10,000 nucleotides of DNA, taken from NCBI GenBank assembly GCA_015478945.1, contig JABUQX010123977.1, positions 12,501-22,500 on the forward strand, written 5' to 3'. A model generated the notes under the pieces. That model saw only the letters and a list, made by a program, of their open reading frames with translations. It made no database searches and was not told the origin of the DNA. This DNA is from Trachelipus rathkii (taxonomy: Eukaryota > Arthropoda > Malacostraca > Isopoda > Trachelipodidae). Below, piece after piece: positions 1 through 10,000 of the stretch; within the stretch, counting starts at the first letter, position 1, and each line of letters starts with the position of its first letter. Both the position numbers and the translations under genes were made by a program.

Positions 1-282
1 TATAATTTTGGTTACTAATAAATAAAGTAAAATTCTAGCTATTAATATAAACTATAATTTAAGAAAAAGAAGTAACGAGAATAGAAAAAATGAAAGAAAT
101 TAAAATAACGTAGAAATAATAAAAACACCTTGACAACTTTCGTTTGCCTTTTTTTCGTACACAAGGAGCCTCCCTCAGTCCCCTGTGCATAAGCGGAGCT
201 GAGAAATAATATTTTATATTGTTTTAACATATGAAATGTGAGGCACAGTTCATTTAACAGTGTCTTTTGCAATTGTTTTGGG
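1..282. other. Left flank of the hAT insertion, no gene seen
   Basis: This AT-rich stretch is one half of the host sequence that the hAT element split; the other half resumes at 3753. A 76-codon open frame exists on the minus strand (42-272), but it is rich in F, Y and L, as expected of AT-rich random sequence, and shows no domain I recognise. Its least random part is the middle (about 145-200), where base composition is more balanced, so a decayed repeat is possible. No RNA gene or promoter is supported. Confidence 0.5.
275..282. repeat. Left 8-bp target-site duplication of the hAT element
   Basis: GTTTTGGG lies directly against the CAGGGCTG terminus and is repeated exactly at 3745-3752, directly after the other terminus. 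An 8-bp duplication is the hallmark of the hAT superfamily. The perfect match means this is one insertion event and that neither end has been lost. Confidence 0.95.
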
Positions 283-304
283 CAGGGCTGCGGAGCGGAG
301 CCGG
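283..304 (+). repeat. Left terminal inverted repeat of the hAT element
   Basis: The terminus begins CAGGGCTGCGGAG, followed by CGGAG and CCGG. The complement of the right end reads CAGGGCTGCGGAG then CCGG, so the two match over 17 bases if one extra CGGAG copy is allowed on the left. In hAT elements this is where the transposase cuts. The extra 5 bp looks like slippage in a GGAG-rich sequence. Confidence 0.9.
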
Positions 305-339
305 GCCGGGGCGGAGCCGCGGAGCCGCAAGGTTTGGGT

Positions 340-465
340 GGAGCCGGAGCCGGAGCCGGAGGCGAAACTTTTTGAGGGACTGGAGCCGGAGCCGGAGCCG
401 GAGGCGAAGATTTTGGGGGATCTGGAGCCGGAGCCGGAGCCGGAGGCGGTACAGGGACCTGGGCC
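340..465 (+). repeat. Left subterminal array, three 42-bp units
   Basis: Units start at 340, 382 and 424, an exact 42-bp period. Each opens with GGAGCC repeated three times, then GGAGGCG, then a short AT-richer spacer that differs between units. Subterminal repeats in hAT elements are commonly transposase-binding sites. The array gives long E/P-rich and R/S-rich reading frames on the plus strand and R/L-rich ones on the minus strand; these follow from the hexamer repeat and are not genes. Confidence 0.88.
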
Positions 466-553
466 GGGCCGGTCGGAGCCGCAAAAAAGAGTGGCTACTC
501 CGGCTCCGGCAAATCACAAAATTAAGTAATTATTAATTTTATTACTACAAGTG

Positions 554-680
<127 letters not shown>

Positions 681-686
681 TTTAAT

Positions 687-709
687 AATTGAGGAGATCA
701 CCTCCAATT
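687..709. repeat. Imperfect inverted repeat between two TA tracts
   Basis: AATTGAGG and CCTCCAATT face each other across AGATCA, with one bulged base. It sits in the only non-TA sequence (about 676-729) between two tracts of more than 100 bp. It could be part of a folded 5' leader or chance; no function is assigned. Confidence 0.4.
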
Positions 710-727
710 CTTATATTCCAATATTTC

Positions 728-870
<143 letters not shown>

Positions 871-885
871 TCTCTTTTTTTCCAG
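871..885 (+). promoter_or_regulatory. Possible 3' splice site upstream of the transposase
   Basis: A pyrimidine run, TCTCTTTTTTTCCAG, ends in CAG at 883-885. This is a good match to an animal splice acceptor and lies about 100 bp before the first transposase ATG (983). It would fit an intron in the 5' leader that removed the TA-rich sequence. No matching donor was identified, and TA-rich DNA gives chance acceptors, so this is tentative. Confidence 0.35.
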
Positions 886-982
886 AAATTTGATTATGTA
901 TATTTATTATTCAATAATAAAAAAGGTTCGGTACTTCTATAGATAACTTTAATTAATTAAGTTTAATATCCCTAGAAAAATC

Positions 983-2915
983 ATGTCAACTAAACCAAAA
1001 TCGAAAACACCTCATGTATTTGAATATATTACTCACTCTGATGATAAAAATACTTTCATTTGTCAATATGAAATAGTTAACACAATTGATGGGAAACAGT
1101 CAGTTCGATCATGCACAAAAGAGTCTACCTAACTACCAGTTACTCATGGGGTCACAATACATCTATTGGATCCTTTAAATTAATGAGACATTTAAAACGC
1201 TATCATCCAGACATTGCTGCAATTGTTAAAAAGAAAGGTGAAGCTAAAGGTAATCAGGATAAACCTTTAATTTCAAAAACTCAGACTAAAGTGGAAACTT
1301 TTTTAGTTGCCATAAACTTGTTCTGTCTATGTTAAGTGAAAAATTCAAAATACAATTGATTATAATGGTTGTTAAAGATAGTGACCCATTAGTTTTCTTT
1401 GCATAACCAGGATTTAAAGCACTGTGTGGAAACATGGCTTAGAAACTGGAAGTCCCTTTAGACTGGAAAAATATTTGTAAAATAGTTCTAGAAGAAAAAA
1501 TAAACAAAAATATAAGCTTAAAAATTGCATAAAGGGACGCTTTGTGCATTTAAAAATGGAAACTTACACATGGGCAAAGCTAAATTATTTTGTCAATAAT
1601 ATTATATATGTGGACGAAGATAAAAACAATATTTCTAAAACGTTAGCAGTAAAAGAAAAAATACTCAACATTTCAGCGAATATATTCAAGAATTTGTTAC
1701 TGACATCTTAAAAGAATTCGAAATAACAAGAGACAAGTAATTAACTTAGTTACGGATAACGCATCAAACATGATCAGTACGATTGAAAAATTAAATAAGG
1801 ACAATGAGGGTGAGGAATAGGAAATTGGTAAATGTGATACTGATTTTATTGAATGTCAAAGCGAAGAAGTAGTTGTTTTCAGAATGAACGATAAAACTAT
1901 GAAAAGACTATGTTCCGATAACGTTAACATTGCACATGAGATGTGGAGTTCATACTTTACAGTTAGCAGTGCGTGATGGTCTCCACAATACTCATAGAGC
2001 AAATCTTATAAACAGGGCAAGACAAATAGCACAAAAGCACGTACCCAAAATTAATGGAAGTTCTAAAGAATCAAGCTGCAAAAGTGGCAATCTTAGGTCA
2101 AGAGACAAGATGGGGAAGTACATGTCTTATGCTCTAAAGGCTTCTGCAACTAAAAGATTATAGTAGTAGTATGATGGCTGCCGGTACTTCTGAACTTTCT
2201 CTCTCCGACATTCAGTGCGAACAAATCGAAACACTCAAAGAATTATTAAAACACCCATACTTTACAACAAAAAATATTCAAACAGAAGACTTGACTGCAG
2301 GAAATTTTTATAGCAAATCACAAATAAATTCCATGAAAAGAAGGGAAAGAATATTAACTGAAAATAAAATATTTTTGTCGACAATCTTTGTTTAAAATCT
2401 TTCCCAGAACTGAAGATCTGATATTTAAAGCTAGGAGTGTTCTTTGTGAACTAGGACTTAAAATGAATAACGCTATCAAACAGAAATCTGGGCCGGAGTC
2501 AGATAGTTCAGCAGTTTCAGGAATCCTCCCTTGTAGAATTTTGTCAGATGAAGATGAAGAAGTCAAATTTGCCAGATAATGGGAAAAATTGGAGCATGCA
2601 AGCGATTGAAAAAAACTAAAAAGACAATCTACTAGTAAAAGACATTCAACCTAAATATCTTCTAGAAAAATAAAAGGTAGAATTCCATAAGTCATTAGAT
2701 GAAATAATGAAAATCGACCGGAAATCAAAGTTATCAGTTAAAGAGGCAATCAATTGCTATCCTAAAATTTTGCAAGATGCCGCTTGCACAATTACAACTT
2801 TGCCTCCTATTCAAGTGAATGTTGAGAGCTTATTTTCTGCTTTAAAAATAATAAAATCGGATCTAAGGACATCGTTAAAGGAGGATTTTATTGATGGTTT
2901 TATTTTTAAGAACAA

Positions 2916-2928
<13 letters not shown>
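983..2928 (+). pseudogene. hAT transposase pseudogene
   Basis: The ancestral enzyme cut and pasted the element in the nucleus; this copy is broken. The likely start is ATG at 983, opening a 49-codon frame that stops at 1130. The next frame (1111-1335) carries the end of a BED-type zinc finger (LMRHLKRYH). A third frame from 1329 reads MVVKDSDPLVFF then, past a stop at 1404, PGFKAL, a typical hAT segment. RNase H-fold pieces follow: VTDNASNM at 1749-1772 with a catalytic-type Asp, RCGVHTLQLAV near 1939-1971, and TRWGST at 2105-2122 in another frame. An insertion-domain-like stretch is at 2171-2395. The C-terminal dimerisation domain is in 2707-2928, with VESLFSALK at 2821-2847 and SDLR after it. 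All three frames are used and there are many stops, so no functional protein is possible. The first catalytic Asp region (usually before 1600) is not recognisable and may be deleted. AATAAA overlaps the final stop codon. Confidence 0.92.
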
Positions 2929-3338
<410 letters not shown>

Positions 3339-3514
3339 GATTCCTTTTCTGTATTTCTTAAAATTCTTATTTTCTATAAAATATTTTCCAAGTTTTAAAT
3401 TCTAAGTTAATAAAGATGTCATTAACAAACATTTAATTTCATCATACCCTCAAAATTTTGTATCAGAATTAATGATTTCATGACTGTAAATGGAGAAAGG
3501 AATTATAACAAGGG
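3339..3514. other. AT-rich hAT interior, nothing recognised
   Basis: Between the ~80-bp repeats and the right subterminal array there is AT-rich non-coding sequence. No open frame of note, RNA gene or repeat was seen in it. Confidence 0.5.
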
Positions 3515-3714
3515 GTCGGAGCCGGAGCCGGAGCCGGAGTCGGAGCCGAACAATTTTAAAATGCCGGAGCCGGAGCCGGAGTCGGAGCCGGTAATTTTAA
3601 AATGCTGGAGCCGGAGCCGGAGTCGGAGCCGGGTAATTTTAAAATGCTTGAGCCGGAGCCGGAGTCGGAGCCGGGTAATTTTAAAATGCTGGAGCCGGAG
3701 CCGGAGTCGGAGCC
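3515..3714 (+). repeat. Right subterminal array, 42-bp units
   Basis: About four and a half units have the form GGAGCC, GGAGCC, GGAGTC, GGAGCC, then (G)GTAATTTTAAAATGC. Their ATG landmarks fall at 3561, 3602, 3644 and 3686, giving periods of 41, 42 and 42 bp. The GGAGCC-rich strand is the plus strand, as in the left array, so the two arrays are direct rather than inverted relative to the termini. They are probably transposase-binding sites. The E/P- and R/S-rich plus-strand frames and the R/L-rich minus-strand frames here are repeat artefacts. Confidence 0.88.
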
Positions 3715-3727
3715 GGAAAAAAATTTG

Positions 3728-3744
3728 CCGGCTCCGCAGCCCTG
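3728..3744 (-). repeat. Right terminal inverted repeat of the hAT element
   Basis: GCCGGCTCCGCAGCCCTG is found at the end of the element (3727-3744). Its complement matches the left terminus apart from the 5-bp CGGAG extra on the left. It is followed at once by the target-site copy. Confidence 0.9.
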
Positions 3745-3752
3745 GTTTTGGG
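3745..3752. repeat. Right 8-bp target-site duplication of the hAT element
   Basis: GTTTTGGG is identical to 275-282 and lies directly after the terminal CAGCCCTG. Confidence 0.95.
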
Positions 3753-3961
3753 TTCAGGCTTTTCACAATGTTATTTCAAATGCTGTTCGTCTTATTGATC
3801 TTATTGGGACTTTCCCTTTTTGGTTGTGGTAAAGTTCAGGTTCGGTTTCATCGAAAATCTTTCTCTCTTCATTTTATACTTCAGTTCATTTTATCGCCAA
3901 TGCGAGTATATAAGGAAAAAATTACCATTGAGGACAAAATCTTAATTTTTAAGCTAATAGT

Positions 3962-4183
3962 AGTAATAAAAGATTGTGAGTCATTGATATCATGAAAGAG
4001 TGTGGATATGGGAATCCGTCAATCAAAAAATTCAACTCTGTAACACTTGGGTTGACACATCCGAATATTGGCTTCATCCAAAATGCTTGGAAATGTTACT
4101 TCCTTTCGAAAAAAATGCGTGTAATTACACAGTTCCTTCCCGAAAAAAGGCATGAATTAAAAGTTTTACAAAACGAATTATGA
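3962..4183 (+). pseudogene. Possible IS1595/ISXO2-like transposase C-terminal remnant
   Basis: The frame from 3992 encodes about 63 residues. The middle, CGYGNPSIKKF then THPNIGFIQNAWK, loosely follows the end of the DDE domain in IS1595/ISXO2-type transposases found in many invertebrate genomes: a GY, a short gap, an NHS-like part, then P-x-TG-x-HTQ-x-IE-x-x-W. Here the usual TG-HTQ is changed to IG-FIQ, so key residues are lost if the relation is right. The frame stops at 4183, and a related frame upstream (to 3995) ends in stops, so no intact gene exists. The hAT inserted upstream into the same stretch of host DNA. The similarity was judged by eye and is weak; a chance open frame is the main alternative. 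Confidence 0.33.
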
Positions 4184-4385
4184 ATTCGTTCAAAAATAAA
4201 ACTCAGTAAAGAGGATGGCTCAAAAGTAGTTAAAAAGCATTAAAGTGAATTAGATGCTGCAGAAGTTGACCATTCGGCATAATCCAAATAATAGTTAATA
4301 CTAATTCCCTAATTTTGCTAATACCATCTTTTAATTTCACACTTTTCTTACCCCTCTTAATAATTTTTTACTCTTTCATGTTTTA

Positions 4386-4387
<2 letters not shown>
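4184..4387. other. AT-rich spacer, no feature seen
   Basis: This is AT-rich sequence between the transposase-like remnant and the CT array. No coding frame, RNA gene or repeat was recognised. Confidence 0.45.
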
Positions 4388-4453
<66 letters not shown>

Positions 4454-4516
4454 TCACACACACACACACACACCTACACACCTACACACACGCCCGCGCA
4501 CGCACATACACACACT
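4388..4516. repeat. (CT)n followed by interrupted (CA)n microsatellite
   Basis: A pure CT tract runs from about 4388 to 4451, then CACACA runs broken by CTA and CGCCCGCG continue to about 4516. On the plus strand it is a polypyrimidine/purine tract next to alternating purine-pyrimidine DNA, a pairing able to form triplex and Z-DNA. The Ser-Leu and Thr-His frames through it are not genes. Confidence 0.95.
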
Positions 4517-4908
<392 letters not shown>

Positions 4909-4929
4909 TCTACATTCTACACCATCTCC

Positions 4930-5197
4930 CAGGTAGGACTTTCGCCCTGTCAGTTGGGCCAGCATCTTCTTTCCTTTGGCCTCGAAACTCTTGATCCTGG
5001 AGCACTCTAGAAAACTCTTTCTCGGCGCAATGGTTTTCGATGCTAGTCCTTGAGTTATATACTCAGGTAGGGTTTCACCCTTTCAATGGAACTAGCATCT
5101 TCCATTTGGCCTCTAAAATCGTTCTCCCAGAGCTCTCCAGAAGATCGTGTTTCTAGGCGCAAAAGTTTCCGATGCTGGTCCAGGAGTTCTTCAAGCA
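4930..5197. repeat. Diverged 134-bp tandem duplication
   Basis: Two head-to-tail copies are at 4930-5063 and 5064-5197. Shared landmarks in order are CAGGTAGG, TTTC(G/A)CCCT, (C/T)AGCATCTTC, TTTGGCCTC, GGCGCAA and CGATGCT(A/G)GTCC followed by GAGTT. By eye, identity is near 70 percent with small indels. Base composition is more balanced than the surroundings, so this is probably part of an unidentified older repeat. A long plus-strand frame (5086-5526) crosses copy 2 into the CT/TA arrays, but it is not conserved between copies and is unlikely to be coding. Confidence 0.8.
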
Positions 5198-5674
<477 letters not shown>

Positions 5675-5722
5675 GACAGGGTTAGGTGAAAGTATAATTC
5701 GGGATACTCTACATTGTATTAA
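5675..5722. other. Spacer between the two foldback copies
   Basis: These 48 bp have no match in copy B and mark where copy A stops. No feature was recognised. Confidence 0.4.
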
Positions 5723-5749
5723 AGAAATCATGCTAATTAAATACGCACG

Positions 5750-6065
<316 letters not shown>

Positions 6066-6093
6066 TTTTATATTTCAATTTTTATTGAGAGAA

Positions 6094-6150
6094 TGGGTTT
6101 TGAACCACACCCTCCCTGATGGTAAAGCAGGTGTGTTACCACCCGACCAT
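6094..6150 (-). other. tRNA-Val-like segment, left arm of copy B
   Basis: The A box (complement of 6139-6149) and B box (complement of 6096-6106) are the same as in copy A, with the same 43-bp spacing and TAC anticodon position. The internal promoter would direct Pol III transcription leftwards, out of the element. Confidence 0.72.
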
Positions 6151-6157
6151 GATGAGC

Positions 6158-6277
6158 TTAAAGTGTGTGACCCCTGACCCGAGAGTGAGCGGGAAGATCT
6201 GCCAAAAGTGACTGTCAGATTGACGGTACCTTATTTTTCTGGGAAGAAGTAAGAAGTAGACGGCGGGTTTCCTTTTA
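6158..6277 (+). other. Core of the foldback element
   Basis: The 120-bp core contains TGACCCCTGACCC, GAGCGGGAAGATCTGCC and CTGTCAGATTGACGGTACC. It is shared, inverted, with 5565-5674 in copy A, where most of these blocks are nearly identical. There is no open frame and I do not recognise the family. Confidence 0.6.
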
Positions 6278-6284
6278 GATCATC

Positions 6285-6336
6285 GTGGTCGGTGGTAACA
6301 CACCTGCTTTACTATCAGGGAGGGTGGTTCATCATA
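6285..6336 (+). other. Degenerate tRNA-Val-like segment, right arm of copy B
   Basis: The A-box region (6286-6295) has lost one G compared with the left arm. The anticodon arm (CCTGC, loop TTTACTA, TCAGG) is kept. The B box is damaged to GGTTCATCATA (6326-6336) after a 2-bp deletion. A TTTT at 6363-6366 could terminate Pol III. This arm is probably no longer a good promoter. Confidence 0.62.
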
Positions 6337-6411
6337 CTCTCAATAAAAAATGAAATATAGGGATTTTATAAATACATATATTAACGCGCGTATTTACTTA
6401 GCATGATTTCT

Positions 6412-6508
6412 ATAATTTCTGGCATGAATAGGAAAAATACTTGATAAAACTGATAATCGAAAAAAATATAGATTTTTCTCGATACGGTGTTAATCTATGC
6501 AATTACCT
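6412..6508. other. AT-rich spacer, no feature seen
   Basis: No gene or repeat was recognised between the foldback element and the next TA tract. Confidence 0.4.
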
Positions 6509-6530
6509 ATATATATATATATATATATAG

Positions 6531-6605
<75 letters not shown>

Positions 6606-6607
6606 TC

Positions 6608-6642
<35 letters not shown>
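6509..6642. repeat. Interrupted (TA)n microsatellite
   Basis: TA tracts are broken by GTATATA, ACATA and GCTCATAA. The minus-strand Ile-Tyr frames across it are not genes. Confidence 0.95.
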
Positions 6643-6644
<2 letters not shown>

Positions 6645-6925
6645 CTTCTAAGGAAATTTTTCTTATATAATATACTACCATTTGGCATTAAATATTGAAA
6701 TACCGGCAAATGCAATGTGGGGAGAAGTATTTTTTGTTTTACCATATTTTAGATTTTCAAAATGAATCGAACGGACCAATGATGGAAACATCAGCGCAAT
6801 TGGGAATTTAAATGCAATTATATTCACCTTTTAATATTCATAATAATCAAATGTAATCAAAAAGAGTGTTTGTGATTGGCTTAACTTGTTTTGATATGTA
6901 AATGAATTACCACTTTGCTTTATAT
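6643..6925. other. Apparently unique AT-rich sequence, no gene seen
   Basis: About 280 bp lack the dinucleotide repeats. No reading frame with a recognisable domain, RNA gene or inverted repeat of note was seen. Confidence 0.5.
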
Positions 6926-7730
<805 letters not shown>

Positions 7731-7813
<83 letters not shown>

Positions 7814-7856
7814 TTATATAGAGATTTATATATATATATATATATATATGTGTATG

Positions 7857-7919
<63 letters not shown>

Positions 7920-7950
7920 TATATATAATAATAAAATATATATGTATATA
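7731..7950. repeat. Interrupted (TA)n block
   Basis: A pure TA tract (7731-7808) is followed by TTTATTTATATAGAGATT and then further TA tracts broken by GTGTATGTAA and TAATAATAAAA up to about 7950. Confidence 0.95.
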
Positions 7951-7979
7951 TATATAAATACTGTATAATGCTAATTTAC

Positions 7980-8114
7980 ACCTCTCAGGCATAGCCCTAT
8001 TCAAGGAAAGGAACTTTTGTAGGTAATTGCTATCTTGGTCCGGCCGAGAGATTGGACTCTATCTAGCCCTATGCCTTGGGACTCATGATATTAATAATAA
8101 TAATAATAATAATA
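7980..8114 (+). mobile_element. Possible retroposon 3' end with a (TAA)n tail
   Basis: A patch of balanced composition (about 7980-8088), clearly unlike its surroundings, ends in GGGACTCATGATAT and runs straight into (TAA)n up to 8114. Many non-LTR retrotransposons and SINEs end in a short microsatellite like this. Inside, AGGCATAG (7987-7994) and CTATGCCT (8069-8076) form an inverted pair, and TAGCCCTAT occurs twice. No coding frame or clear Pol III promoter is visible, so the family is unknown. The orientation is inferred only from the tail. Confidence 0.38.
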
Positions 8115-8120
8115 TAGATA

Positions 8121-8188
8121 GAACTATGTGTTGTAGCGAGTTGATTGAAAAATAAAAATAATCATAATCATAAGTGTTCTCATAGTTC
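8121..8188. repeat. Short inverted repeat beside the TAA array
   Basis: GAACTATG (8121-8128) and CATAGTTC (8181-8188) are a perfect 8-bp inverted pair bracketing 52 bp just before the main TAA array. This may be chance. Confidence 0.4.
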
Positions 8189-8190
8189 AT

Positions 8191-8450
<260 letters not shown>

Positions 8451-8825
8451 TTGAAAAGAAAAATAATTAAGTAGTTTATAATGATCAAAACTTGAATAGG
8501 AAGCACAATTTTTTCCGAACGTAGAAAAAACTAATATTACCTATTAATTTTGCTTTAAGACAATAATTAATAGGCGCATCCGTGAACTTTCAAATTATGC
8601 TGACCGATAACACCCAAGTACTTTATTGATTTCACAATTTCGATCATTGCCCAATCTATGTAAAAAAAATTGTACGTTCTTATTTAAGGAATGAAAATAT
8701 TATAGCTCTAGCATTGGCTAAGTCAGACGTAATTGGTTACGGATTGCATGCTGTCAATATATTTTCTGGAGAAATATACAATATTATCATCTGAACATAA
8801 AGTTTTATATTAAAGGTAACCTTAC
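8451..8825. other. Unique AT-rich segment with one hairpin, no gene seen
   Basis: No coding frame or RNA gene was recognised. A perfect 10-bp inverted repeat, CCTATTAATT (8540-8549) and AATTAATAGG (8565-8574), has a 15-base loop. The sequence is otherwise featureless. Confidence 0.5.
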
Positions 8826-9121
<296 letters not shown>

Positions 9122-9271
9122 AATTCTTTATAAAATTCCCAAGTGCTTAGAATTCCCGAATTAGATGTAAAGATTTTTCTAGTTTATGTAATGGAAAATA
9201 CAACTTTATTACTACAGCATAGCATTGATGATGGACCAATCTGAACGGAAAACGTTCATTATAGATTCATT
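9122..9271 (+). repeat. Diverged direct repeat, copy 1
   Basis: It shares a series of blocks, in order, with 9732-9863: TTCTTTATAAAATTCCCAA, TTCTAG(T/C)TTAT, AATGG, AC(T)TT-ATTA, ATGATGGA(C/A)CAATCTGAAC and GAAAACGTTCATTAT...AGAT(T/C)CATTG. This copy is about 18 bp longer, with an extra GTGCTTAGAATTCCC near its left end. No coding potential is seen. It is likely one copy of an unidentified dispersed or tandem repeat. Confidence 0.75.
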
Positions 9272-9731
9272 GATAGTAAAGAAAAGTGAAAAGTTAGTGA
9301 AGATTTTTTTTTCTCTGCTTCTTCTTCATTTAACAACTGATGTTGTGTAGGAACAGACTGGTTCTTTTAACATTAATAGGAAGATAAAATGAAGATTTAT
9401 TGAGGAGCTTTCGAAGAGTTCTTCATCTGAGACATTCGCGAAAACAGAACTCGACCTATTTTTCAATGATAAATAAATCTAGTTACTATGATTACTGAGA
9501 TCATAAAATTTAAACTTTATGGAATTATTTTCATAATTGGAACAAATGAAAAGCTCGAATTCTAAATTTCTATAAAATGAAATTAATTTTAAAAGCAAAC
9601 TTGTCAAAATTTGTCAAAATTCGTTACAAATATCATTTACAGTAGACACTTTCACTTGTTGAATATAAATTTTTAAGGAAATATTTTAAGATGTCTTAAT
9701 CAGTTTATATGGTTTATACACAATAGCAAGA
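9272..9731. other. Sequence between the two direct repeats, no gene seen
   Basis: AT-rich DNA contains a pyrimidine run (about 9306-9330) and a perfect 10-bp tandem doublet TTGTCAAAAT at 9601-9620. If the direct repeats belong to one longer unit of about 610 bp, this is the rest of that unit. No gene or RNA was recognised. Confidence 0.45.
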
Positions 9732-9863
9732 GTTCTTTATAAAATTCCCAAATTAGAGATACGATTCTTCTAGCTTATATAATGGGCAATGCAACTTGAT
9801 TATTATATTATACTAATGATGGAACAATCTGAACTGAAAACGTTCATTATTATAGATCCATTG
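9732..9863 (+). repeat. Diverged direct repeat, copy 2
   Basis: This is the second copy of the repeat at 9122-9271, about 610 bp downstream in the same orientation. The end carrying GAACTGAAAACGTTCATTAT is best preserved. Confidence 0.75.
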
Positions 9864-9961
9864 GGCATCTGCGATATTTAATTATAATTGAAGAAAACTT
9901 ACTGATTCTGGGAAGAGAATTCTAACCTTGAGGTTAAATATACATTTCCCTCATTTTTTTC

Positions 9962-9986
9962 TTAGATAAAAATCGTTTTTATCTAA
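9962..9986. repeat. Perfect 11-bp hairpin
   Basis: TTAGATAAAAA (9962-9972) and TTTTTATCTAA (9976-9986) are perfect inverted copies around a TCG loop. It is not followed by anything recognisable before the window ends. It could be the centre of a palindromic element or chance in AT-rich DNA. Confidence 0.6.
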
Positions 9987-10000
9987 AATGTTTTTCTCTC

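Noticed and set aside
42..272. 76-codon minus-strand frame with a hydrophobic, F/Y-rich tail
   Set aside because: The composition fits AT-rich random sequence, it ends inside plain AT-rich DNA, and I recognise no family.
340..465. CRISPR-like regular array of repeats and spacers
   Set aside because: The 42-bp units have GC-rich hexamer repeats and similar short spacers, lie inside a transposon with defined ends, and the DNA is eukaryotic; no cas gene is present.
254..536. Several overlapping open frames on both strands with E-P, R-S or R-L repeats
   Set aside because: They come from the GGAGCC hexamer and 42-bp period of the transposon end, are open on both strands at once, and have no domain or non-repeat conserved sequence.
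3480..3995. 171-codon plus-strand frame starting at 3480
   Set aside because: Its first part is the right 42-bp array read as E-P/R-S repeats. It then crosses the transposon end and the target duplication into host DNA, so it cannot be an ancestral gene.
8540..8574. 10-bp hairpin as a terminator or RNA gene
   Set aside because: A stem of almost only A and T with a 15-base loop is expected by chance in this composition and no transcript start or tail is visible near it.

Overview
This is a eukaryotic, AT-rich, intergenic window that looks like repeat-dense invertebrate animal DNA. No intact protein-coding gene is supported. More than 1.3 kb is (TA)n dinucleotide repeat, with further (CT)n, (CA)n and (TAA)n arrays. 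Between them lie decayed transposable elements. The mixture (hAT element, tRNA-derived repeats, a possible IS1595/ISXO2-like transposase remnant, very long TA/TAA arrays) would suit a mollusc such as a cephalopod, but the sequence does not prove any taxon.

Left third (1-3752): one complete but dead hAT DNA transposon occupies 283-3744. Its ends are defined to the base by an 8-bp target-site duplication (GTTTTGGG at 275-282 and 3745-3752) and inverted termini starting CAGGGCTGCGGAG. Just inside each end is an array of 42-bp GGAGCC-rich units, in the same orientation at both ends. The transposase pseudogene (983-2928, + strand) keeps recognisable pieces of the BED zinc finger, the RNase H-like core (VTDNASNM, HTLQLAV, TRWGST) and the C-terminal hAT dimerisation domain, spread over all three frames. 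A three-copy ~80-bp repeat and a (TA)n tract follow it.

Middle (3753-6420): the host sequence split by the hAT continues with a weak transposase-like remnant (about 3962-4183). It is followed by (CT)n/(CA)n, (TA)n, a 134-bp tandem duplication (4930-5197), and two copies of a foldback repeat. The complete copy (5723-6411) has long inverted arms, each containing a tRNA-Val-like segment with Pol III A and B boxes. The other copy (5469-5674) is truncated.

Right (6420-10000): compound TA/TAA arrays, a possible retroposon 3' end with a TAA tail (about 7980-8114), two long (TAA)n arrays, a pair of diverged direct repeats (9122-9271 and 9732-9863) and a perfect 11-bp hairpin near the end. The nucleotide motifs and frame reading are direct observations; family names come from known motifs; the history of each element is inferred.
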